This document shows positions 55,792 through 64,000 of a DNA stretch of 64,000 nt, piece after piece. Origin of the DNA: Zea mays (taxonomy: Eukaryota; Streptophyta; Magnoliopsida; Poales; Poaceae); NCBI RefSeq assembly GCF_902167145.1, contig NC_050097.1:169290923-169354922 (forward strand), written 5' to 3'. The position numbers and the translations under genes are program-made. The first letter of the stretch is position 1. Every line of letters starts with the position of its first letter. The notes below the pieces were generated by a model that had not been told where the DNA came from, made no database searches, and saw only the letters and a program-made list of their open reading frames with translations.

Positions 55792-56866
55792 AATCGGACG
55801 GGTGTTGCCAAGATTGCCATGTGCATGGGAGAAATCTCCCTTACGTCTAAAAGCACATGTTCTTCTCTCCCAAAGAATCCAAAGGAGACCTAAAAGCTAG
55901 TTTGGAAACTTACCCTCTAATTTCGAAGAGTACTTGAGTTTCCCAACTAGTCTGTTACATGCTCATCATCAAATAGTTCAATCTATAAATTACTTAGTTT
56001 CTGCAGACTTCCAGAATAGATTGCAAATAGTACGGGTTATACAGCACGAAGCGATACAAAATGAACGCGAGTTACGTGAACTGACAGCAGAAAGAACTGG
56101 GACAATATGAAAGCCGCAACCCGCAAGCACAACATGTTCAACACACATGCATTTCGTGTTTAGCAGACTCTAACGAGTACAAAAGATTAGGAACTTGTGC
56201 GACCAAACCATTATTCAAATCACTCTTTTTTTTCCTTACCAAAAACAGATCCCATCACACAAGCTGTCCCCTTGTAAAACTAGAACCCTCTGCTTCAATC
56301 TCAAATCAGCTGCAAAATGCACCTGCCATTTTACAACCATTCATGCCGCAACACAAACTTGACATCCAAACTTTCATAGCACCCTGCAGGCTAGATAAGA
56401 ACCACCTATGTTGTAGGGCTGTGGGATCCGGCGACAAGTCGGCCGGAGCTTCCATGCTGTTGCCCTCAACAGAATTTCTTTATTCTGCCATTCCTTTAGT
56501 TTTCAGGACACAACAAGTTTCACGTGATCGGCGGCTATTGCTTCTTTCCATCCTGCAAAATACAACCAAGCTTCACTACTGAGCTAAATATGGAAGAACC
56601 ACAATAAAAATTCCTGATTAAAAAGATATGAATAATTATTTTACTCTAGTGCCAAACATAATATGCCAAAGTAATGCTGTCTACTTTTTGAATGGCATCA
56701 GTTAATTTGAGTACTTGCTTTCTTTTCCTCAGACTCTCATGTAGCATAGACAGATCGTTACTTGTATTCTTTAAAAAAAAGTAAAGAAAGAAAGAACTGC
56801 TAGGTCAAGTTAATATAGTGAAATGAACTCGCTTAAGTGGAGGAGAATTTATTGGTTAACCACGCT
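55792..56866. other. Sequence 3' of the zinc-finger gene
   Basis: This stretch includes the likely 3' UTR of the minus-strand zinc-finger gene. No ORF with recognisable homology is seen. A possible extra 3' non-coding exon around 56340-56560 cannot be decided from sequence alone. Confidence 0.4.
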
Positions 56867-59800
56867 TCATGGAAGTTCGAAAATAATAGCGGCAAGATGT
56901 TTACTTTGAGAAAGAAAGGCTGTCGCTTCTTCACTGGAAAACGTGGTGCATTGTAAATGTTCATCCACTGCCAAATCTGCATCGCAGCAGGTTGAATAAC
57001 TGATTTCATCTGTAGTAACACTGAGGCTAGAACGGTTATCACTATCAGGAACACCTTCATTTCTGTTTCCCTCATGGGTAACTTGTTGCACCACCTTGAC
57101 TGATGCATGTTTCTTTGTCTTTACATTGGGAGGTACTGGGTCATTCTTGGAACCTAAGTCCAGCAAGTGTTCACTACAATCTTTAATTGCGACAATTATA
57201 GATCCTATTAGCACACGAGAGTTTTTGCTAGGACCAATGCCACGTTCATCTACATCTAACTCATGTTTTTGGCACTGTTCTTCAATCTCAGACCGTAGTT
57301 TCAATTCACAAGTTTTGTTTCTACTTGGTGCAGAACAGACATTTGGATCCTTGTAATTTGAAGGCCTTGCTAAAGCTGCATGCTTTGAAGTAACTACGGA
57401 ACCAGATAAAATGCTACTTTCAGCAAGCTTCTCCGTTCTGCCTAAATGATGCCTTGAAACAACTTGTTGCCTTAATACAACACCTTTATCCATTTCAGGC
57501 CCCAAATCACAACTGATATCTTCTACTGGTAGGTCCACATTAAAATCATTGTCAGTTTCCAAAGTAATTAGTGCTGGAAATTGAAGATACTGCGATTCTT
57601 CTTGCTCAAAACAGTCAGGATCATAAATGGAATTCACACTTTGAATGGCAGTAGAACATGTCGCATCATCCATGATTTCAGGTGACTGAACTGTCGCATC
57701 CTCATCCTTGAGGTTTTTTAACCTCTGTTCTTTCTGCCTAAGTTTCTTCATCCGCTTCCTTTCCATCAGTTCGGCTTGCCTTCAAGATATAGAAGAAAAT
57801 TTAAACCGATTCCACCTCAAAATTTTAAAAAATGATGGTGTATTTATACAATAATTAAGTTATCTCGACATGGTTTGCTAGCTTTTGAGTTATATAGTGC
57901 ACGCATAGTGGCTAACCTTTTCTGAGCAGCTTCCTCTTCATCCTCCAGCAACTTCTGGCATCTTAATGCTTCAGCAGTCTTATCAGCACACCATGCTTCA
58001 AGCTGTTGTTCAATTTGAAGTAGCATAATAAAATTGATCAAATTTATACACAAATGGTAAATGCAAAATATCCTTTTTCACAAGAGAAGTACTATCTTAC
58101 CAGCTTTTGTTCAAGCATGTAACTAGCGCACGAAACAACATTTTTCAACTCAGTTGCAATTTTTTCTACCTCTCCATCAAATAAAAACTTCTGTATACAA
58201 GCAGCTGTATTTGTGCAAAGAAATGTTTTTTCACTTGCTTCATCGAGCAAACTAAATAGTTCATCCGATGAAACAGGCAGATGCATTGAAGGCTTTGCTT
58301 GAATTAGATCCTGTAAAGAACAAAAGAAACATATGATGCTGGGTTCTAAATGCACAACATAGGTCAGGAAAAGGTAATTTAAAAACCTTACCAGAAGCTC
58401 ACTGCCAGCTCTGGCATATGCAACTGGCAACGAAGCATACCCTGGTTTACACATCCATGATGACAGTGCTGTCAAAATTGATGAACCAGTTACACCCTGA
58501 AAATGTATTTACATTCCCAGTTACTGATTTGAAATGGAAACAGGTTCAAATATGTTGCATGTTATCTGGAAAATTCAAATCAACAATCTAGTAGTACAAT
58601 ACTTGCCTCAATAACAACACCTGTCAAGGACAAAATTTTGCTGGCATCATCCACAGTGAGCTAAAGAGAACAAAAACATTCCAAGCTATGAGCATTTTTT
58701 CAGCACATACAACAACAACAAAAACAAAGCCTAGGCGCAAAACAAAACCAAATTGTAATTTGTAATGTATAAAGGGATACTTAAATAAACAAGATAATGC
58801 ACTAATCTAGATATACTTCACGAATCACGATGTAAAGATAATTCACAAAAACCAGACCAAAAGTTGTAGAAACCCATACATATCCTTTTACATGAAATGT
58901 AACAAAGAAATAACATGTACAGTTTCCTTTAAAAACTTAATAACAAATCTACAACCTTCGTGTGTCTTGGGAGGTTTGGAAGCACAAGAACTCTTGTGTT
59001 TTTGAGGGGGCTCAACCTAGCATTCTTGTCTTACTTCAAACCATTAGGAATGAGTGTGGTTTATGGTGCGCAGCGGGTGCGTCAAGCCTCATCGAGTTCC
59101 TATTGAGGTCGTTGATCCCAGTGGCGAATGTTCTGTTGGATAAGGTCATTGATCACAGCAGCTTAGGCGCTGGTGATCTTTTGGTCTAGTTCCTTCACTG
59201 TTTTGTGGCTCTAGTGGTGTTTTTAGTTTTCTGTGTTGGGCCTTTCCACAGTCTGTTGTACTATCTTTTCCTACCTTAATGAAATGACACACAACTCTGC
59301 TGTGTAGTTTAAAAAAAAGAATAACAAATCGATAACCTGTAAGCAAGTTACTTCAAATACTACATAAATACGTGATCACGGTTAAAGCAAGTTCAGGAAA
59401 TTGGCAGAGTAAGAAGCAATTTGTTGAACATAACTTACTTTATTCCAGAATGCAGCGAGAAGGTCTCTATTCTTTGGAAAATCCTGCAGAGCATGAACAA
59501 ATATGGCATGCCAACGTATGACAATGTGACAGAGAAGCAGATTCATAGGGAAAAATGACTATGTAAAATAAATGAAGTTCAGTATGACAACAGTCAACAA
59601 ACACTTTACCACCGATTATAGTTGTATAAAGATGTTAAAACTAGTATAACTGGGAAAAAGATTAATGTTATACAGGGACTGAAGGCTTTCAATAATTCAA
59701 GATATTAATTAGCAATTTTGTGATTACTGTTAGATTGTTGTACAAACTTTCTATATATTATCAGACAGCTGAGTTCTGGATATCCCAAATTTCATATACT

Positions 59801-60915
59801 AAAAGTGAAAAGTCTCATTTTGAATGGTCAGGTTATATCTGATGTGGCCTCATCATAGACGTGGGTAATATCTGATGTGGCATCATCATAGACGCGGGTT
59901 ATCCAACTAGTGATGTGTCTCGAACGAACAAAAAAAATGTTCTTCACACAGATAGGTAAAGGTAAATCAGCTAGTCTTTTTCTTCCCCTTGAATTAGCAG
60001 GAGAGCAGGGTATCATTGTATAGAAGGAAAGGTGGAAGAAGACTCATACAAGCCATAATTCTTACAAGGGTACTTATCATAAAAATAGAAACTACGACCA
60101 GCGACCCATAAGAATCCATAGAAATTATGGTTCAGCTAGTCTTTCAGCAACATTAGAAAAGGAAATGAACAACGATAAAAATTTTGACTCGGGAAGCAAG
60201 CCAATTCACAACTTGATGACTTGTTAAATGGATCATGCGTTATGAAAATATAAATACCCACGTCATCGCAAAAACCAGGTATGTGCTGTTGAAGCAGTTT
60301 GGTGTGATGACCAAGGTCACAGGCTCAAAAGCTCAAGGCCGACTTCCTACCTTGTTAATTTAGAAAGACATGCAGCTCACCTGCCTCACCATACTTCCCC
60401 CATCTGTCTAACTACTATGGCAAGCAAGTTGGTACAGAATTGGAAGGAAAAAGACAAGCACAAATCACATACCCTATCTATCTTGAGGGATCTACGATGA
60501 ACACGTGTGTGCCTCCGGAAGTTGATTGCAGAACAGAATTCTCTGGAGCACTTGGTACACTTGTCCAACTGCACCTTAGGAGGCGAGAACAACGGCCACC
60601 CTGGAAGATCTGGAGATCAAAAGGGAAAAGAAGCATACAGGTTTAGATTGCTGAGAAGGGGAATTTCTTCTGCCTATCCAACAACACCTACTGGAGCTGC
60701 CTGCCTATATCATCACAACTGAAACGAATACCAGATTTCTGAAAAGACATACATTTCTCGGTCTCACCATTTGCCTTTGCAGCAGCCTGTGCGAGCGCAG
60801 CAACAGCGTCCGGGATTTTGAGGGGTTGGATTTGGCCGGACGTGGTGATGATATCCCTCGCGGTCTCTGCACTGTCCTTGCTGGAGAGATGGCTGGATTT
60901 CCTGGACGCGTTCAT
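56867..60915 (-). CDS. C2H2 zinc-finger protein with a central coiled coil, eight coding exons
   Basis: Coding exons in gene order: 60753-60915, 60473-60600, 59439-59483, 58607-58660, 58392-58496, 58101-58310, 57917-58002 and 56867-57779. They join in phase to 567 residues without a stop. Residues about 67-95 form a single C2H2 finger (CTKCSREFCSAINFRRHTRVH). A conserved-looking helical domain follows (FPKNRDLLAAFWNKLTVDD, ASKILSLTGVVIEGVTGSS). Residues about 235-285 are a charged coiled coil (LEAWCADKTAEALRCQKLLE, KRMKKLRQKEQRLKNLKDED). The last 280 residues are Ser/Asp-rich and probably disordered. Intron 4 uses a GC donor (GAG|GCAAGT). A 5' UTR intron is likely (60922-61082, CACCAG|GTACGC to GTGCAG). 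It is probably a nuclear nucleic-acid binder. I know similar plant proteins only as uncharacterised or 'NST1-like'. A LINE sits in the intron between exons 3 and 4. Confidence 0.88.
58950..59319 (+). mobile_element. 5'-truncated LINE (L1-type) in an intron of the zinc-finger gene
   Basis: About 370 bp with the end of a plant LINE ORF2 (MSWEVWKHKNSCVFEGAQPS, then RNECGLWCAAGASSL), a 3' UTR and a terminal A-run (59311-59318). The 11-bp duplication AATAACAAATC lies at 58939-58949 and 59320-59330. It is inserted opposite to the host gene's direction. Confidence 0.92.
59836..59920. repeat. Two-copy direct repeat in an intron
   Basis: ATCTGATGTGGCCTCATCAT + AGACGTGGGTA is repeated as ATCTGATGTGGCATCATCAT + AGACGCGGGTT. 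No function is apparent. Confidence 0.75.
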
Positions 60916-61082
60916 CTCCGACTGCACACAGGGGTGCGGTAAAAAAAAAATCAATCTGTCAAAGTTACTGTAGGCATCACGTATACACTTGTAATAACTG
61001 ATCCAGATCCAAATTTACATCAGGGCTTGGAGCGCTCGGTTTTTCGCACAGGGGGAAAGGGAGAGAAGGGGGGCGGGCGTAC

Positions 61083-61460
61083 CTGGTGGCGGGGTGCTCG
61101 CCTGCAGAAGCGCGGGGGGCGCTCGTCCCAGTCGTCGTCGCAAGGAAAGGAAGGCCAAAGAGGAGAGAGATGAACGGGAGAGGGAAAACAAAAGGAGATA
61201 GTGAACAATAATGCCGATTGTTCAGGCGTGCAGGGCGCTTTTTCATCCACCGTCCTTCCTGATCGGACGAGCGAATGAAGACGAGGGGCGAGGGTTGTGT
61301 TGTCTCCTCCCCTCTCTTTCAACAGACCACATAGGCCCACAAAATGTACTAGCACACCTTTCCAGTCGATCGCGGGAACAGTGACCAGCAAGATCTGCGG
61401 CAGGCCGCGTGCCCCGCTGCCAAAGTGTTCGACGAAATCCCTCGCCGCGCACCAACACTA
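61083..61460 (-). promoter_or_regulatory. Likely 5' UTR exon and promoter region of the zinc-finger gene
   Basis: A GC-rich block ends at a good donor (CACCAG|GTACGC at 61083/61082) whose acceptor lies seven bases before the ATG exon. No clear TATA box is seen. ORFs here (up to 123 codons) look like GC-rich chance frames. Confidence 0.45.
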
Positions 61461-62030
61461 ATCCTTCCCCCTCATCGATCTCCAGCCGCGGTTAATTGCA
61501 TCTGATCTCCACTCGGCTCACGTCGCTGGCGCTACGCCCTTTTCGGATGTGTGGCAGCTGCCTCACCATGCTTCGCTTGGTTCTGCTGCATGCGCGCCGC
61601 CTTGCCATGGCTCATGCACTGAGGTGCTCCAAAGGTTTATATATATTTCTGTTCTACAGTCCTCTTCCTGCTCCCTCAATCCATGGATTGAATTGCCACT
61701 GATTTAATGGTACTTAGCTGATGAAACTTGATTCCAAATTTACTGCTGCTTTTTTTGGCTGAAATCTGGAATATGTGTCTGCTGAAAGCATCTAAAGGCC
61801 GTTTGGTTTTAGTAATTAATATCATAAGATTATGTTAACCAATGTGTGTTTTGCAGCTATACGATAAATTAAATAATAATAATAATAATATATGATAAAT
61901 GGGTTTAAAAGATTTTAATGTCTTTGTTGATCAAAGTCAATGAACGGTTTTAAAAATAATAATTGAAAAGGTCAAAGATCAACTAGTTTTAAGTGATAAT
62001 GAAGATGTTAGACATTTATTTTCTTTTAAT
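61461..62030. other. Intergenic stretch, no gene seen
   Basis: It contains an AATAATAATAAT microsatellite near 61874 and a GGCCGTTTGGTT word at 61798 that often marks Tourist-type MITE ends. A matching partner end was not found. Confidence 0.4.
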
Positions 62031-62039
62031 TGTACTATA

Positions 62040-63120
62040 AAGAGGGGGCATGAGATGGATAACCTGATCTAATCAAGTCTAGATAGGTGTAGTAGTGCAC
62101 ATTTGTGAAAACTAGTGTTAGATAACCCAAGATAGCCAATACGACGTTTAGAGGAGAAATCAAATCAAAAAATAGATGAAAAGCACACAAATTGGACAAT
62201 TTCAACGAATACAACACCAGATAGAAAATGTGCTCCGTACTGAATCTAAAACTCGCCAAAGTGTCTGGTGTGCACCTGATATATGACACCAAACATAGCA
62301 CCTAAAGTGCTTGCAATCAATCCTTTTGCACATATAAAGTCATCAGTGTGTCCAGTGATGCACATGATAGAACACCCAGAGGCCATGTAAACTGTGTATT
62401 TGACCCCAAGTATTCACCTGACATGTCTAGTGTATCACCCAATGTGGCACTGGACATGATACTCAGAGAGCATGTTTAACGTGTCTATATTTGTGTTGCA
62501 CTCGCCATACATGTTCGTGTTGCATCGGTGTTGTGGCACTGTATACTAGACATAGTAACGACTAGTTTTAGAACTAGTTGTTAGAGAGGCATCAATTTGT
62601 CTGATGCAAAGGGAATGTTGGCATCGGACATGTCTGGTGCCACGGAAATCATGAGTGGTGTTCCAAAGCTAGTTTGACTTTTTAGAGCTATTTATACCCT
62701 TCATATCAACATTATGAGGCATTTGTCCCTTCTAATAGAATAAGTAGCCTTTTAAGAGAAAGGAAGACCCTTCGCATCGTGAGGAGATTTGAGAAGTGCT
62801 AATCTTACGGCAGCAATCTTATTAGTGAATAGAGAGAGAATTGTGTGCATCCACCACACACATTAGCTTTGTCTTGGTCAAGTGAAAATCTAGTGCTCGT
62901 TACTCTTGATGATCGACATCATTTAGATAGCTTAGTGGTGATTGAAGTGCAGTCATCACCCGAAGAATTTGTGGGTGACCCCAACTTGAGTGTTGCACGA
63001 ACTAAGTGAGAACGATACCTTGCGCGGATACTGCAACGAGAACTAGTGAAGAATGTTGACTCTTTAATACCTCAACAAAAACTTAAGATGTCTTATGAAC
63101 CCTTGCTTTACTTTCTGCTA
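62040..63120. repeat. Decayed LTR-like repeat with degenerate CGGACATGTCTGGTG words
   Basis: Several worn versions of the LTR palindrome of Sirevirus-like copia elements occur: GTCTGGTGTGCACCTGATATATGACACC near 62262 (split here by decay), GACATGTCTAGTGTATC near 62420 and CATCGGACATGTCTGGTGCC near 62622. They are followed by typical LTR wording (TTTATACCCTTC, CAAGTGAAAATC, a region of short CA/GT-rich words). No ends or TSD could be fixed. Confidence 0.45.
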
Positions 63121-63782
63121 TTACATTTAAGCAATTTACTTTGAATATTTACATCAAGTATTGCCATGTATAAGGTTTGAATTGGTATACTAGGCTCTTT
63201 GTGAACACTTTAGTCATTGGAGTGAGGTTGAGCTTGTTTTTAAGATTTAATTATTGCAAGAATTTTTTAGAGAATACCAGTTCATCCACCTCACCTTGTC
63301 CATTTTCACAGTTTTTTTCTTTTGAAAAAAAAAAACTCTTCGCTGATGATTGACACTTCTTTCTCACACCATTAATTCAAGGAACATGCATCAGCAGTAC
63401 CGTTTCGTGTAATAAATCTTGAACAAAACGTGCATAGTCAGATTTATATTACCGTCTACCAATATACACATAATATTTCTGCATCCTGCAAGGGACACTG
63501 AACATGAGTAGGTGCAGATTTCCCAAAAAATAACCGTGCACCATCATCATCTTGGCTAACCAATTGCTGCTTCATATGTAGCATGATTTCTGTCTGCTCC
63601 ATCTCTTGTTTCTCTACTGTACTACCCCTGAATACTTATATTCTAGTAATGCACATCAATTCTTAGATTTTTGCTTATCTATATCTAATCACAAGAAGAA
63701 TCACTAGCTACCCCTACTGTGTTTCATGGCATCTGCAGGCTACAGCAAGGCATGTACTGGGAGGTGCATACATACAGTAAAT
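63121..63782. other. Intergenic or 3' flank of the kinase-like gene
   Basis: AT-rich, no ORF above 60 codons. The part next to 63782 is probably the 3' UTR of the minus-strand gene to the right. Confidence 0.4.
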
Positions 63783-64000
63783 TCAGCTGGCATGGGAATT
63801 CCATTTCCAGGATTTACTAGCTGGGTTTACCATAGCCCGTAGGATGTCGAGCGATCTCCACTCGGCATCGGACGTGATCGCCGGTCGCCGCCTCCTCTCC
63901 AGGCTGCAGCACCTGAGCGCCAGCTTCATGAGCTTCTCGGCCTGCACCTCCGGCCAGGGCCCGGCGGACGCGTCCAGCACGCTGTGCACGGCGTCCATCT
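63783..64000 (-). CDS. C-terminal end of a protein-kinase-like (RLCK/U-box kinase type) gene, runs off the window
   Basis: The minus strand encodes 71 residues ending at 63783. SVLDASAGPWPEVQAEKLMKLALRCCSLERRRRP matches the last helices of the kinase domain in plant U-box/receptor-like cytoplasmic kinases (D-x-S-A-G-x-W-P...A-x-x-L...L-A-L-R-C-x-x-x...R-x-R-P). The tail (ILRAMVNPASKSWKWNSHAS) is not a U-box. A possible donor (GCTATG|GTAAAC near 63828) could lead to a further exon, but no U-box sequence is visible to the left within the window. The kinase class is inferred from this short piece only. Confidence 0.6.
   Translation of the reverse strand, partial: MDAVHSVLDASAGPWPEVQAEKLMKLALRCCSLERRRRPAITSDAEWRSLDILRAMVNPASKSWKWNSHAS

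Noticed and set aside
61020..61391. 123-codon ORF in the leader region of the zinc-finger gene
   Set aside because: Lies in the probable 5' UTR exon and promoter, crosses the likely splice donor at 61082/61083, and shows no domain.

Overview
The window is plant nuclear DNA, almost certainly maize (Zea mays) or a very close relative. The evidence is tRNA-iMet-primed Ty1/copia elements whose LTRs are full of the 17-bp palindrome CACCGGACAGTCCGGTG, a cinful/zeon-type element, CACTA elements with TTTGCCGAGTGCC or TTATSTCCGACGG subterminal repeats, a Helitron, hAT MITEs, and a few island genes with GT-AG introns. All identifications are by reading; no database search was run.

Layout. 1-18963 is a three-layer nest. 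A minus-strand copia element (LTR 17763-18963, gag 15389-17712) is interrupted by the LTR end of a second element (14728-15388). That LTR is interrupted by a >14.7 kb chromodomain-bearing Ty3/gypsy element of Tekay/Del type (1-14727, LTRs about 4.4 kb). 18964-24147 holds decayed gene fragments: a DUF1997-like gene with an in-frame stop, acetyl-CoA carboxylase exon pieces, and an unidentified ORF. 24148-33532 is a hAT-like element containing a complete 7.5 kb zeon-like retrotransposon (24182-31661, TSD GAACC). That element has a gag on one strand and a three-exon gene with its own TATA box on the other. The hAT-like element also holds part of a CACTA element with a long foldback.

34404-35192 is an intact intronless gene for a long-tailed histone H2B variant of the H2B.8/H2B.S type, with ABRE and RY motifs upstream. 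About 410 bp beyond it lies a nearly complete autonomous CACTA element (35605-52149, TSD ATT). Its TNPD-like transposase gene is split by a very young, pol-less copia element (37452-46174, TSD GCAGG) and has one nonsense codon. Its second, PTTA/TNPA-like gene is fully open across ten inferred exons.

52150-64000 is a gene-containing flank. It carries a small Helitron (53294-54320), a 181-bp hAT MITE with perfect 8-bp TSDs, and an eight-exon minus-strand C2H2 zinc-finger/coiled-coil gene (CDS 60915 to 56867) with a 5'-truncated LINE in one intron. Then comes a decayed LTR-like stretch, and at the right edge the C-terminal end of a protein-kinase-like gene running off the window.

The likely functional host genes are the H2B variant, the zinc-finger gene and the partial kinase-like gene. 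The most interesting signals are the H2B variant, the spliced antisense gene in the zeon-like element, and the two-gene CACTA element with a rearranged left end.
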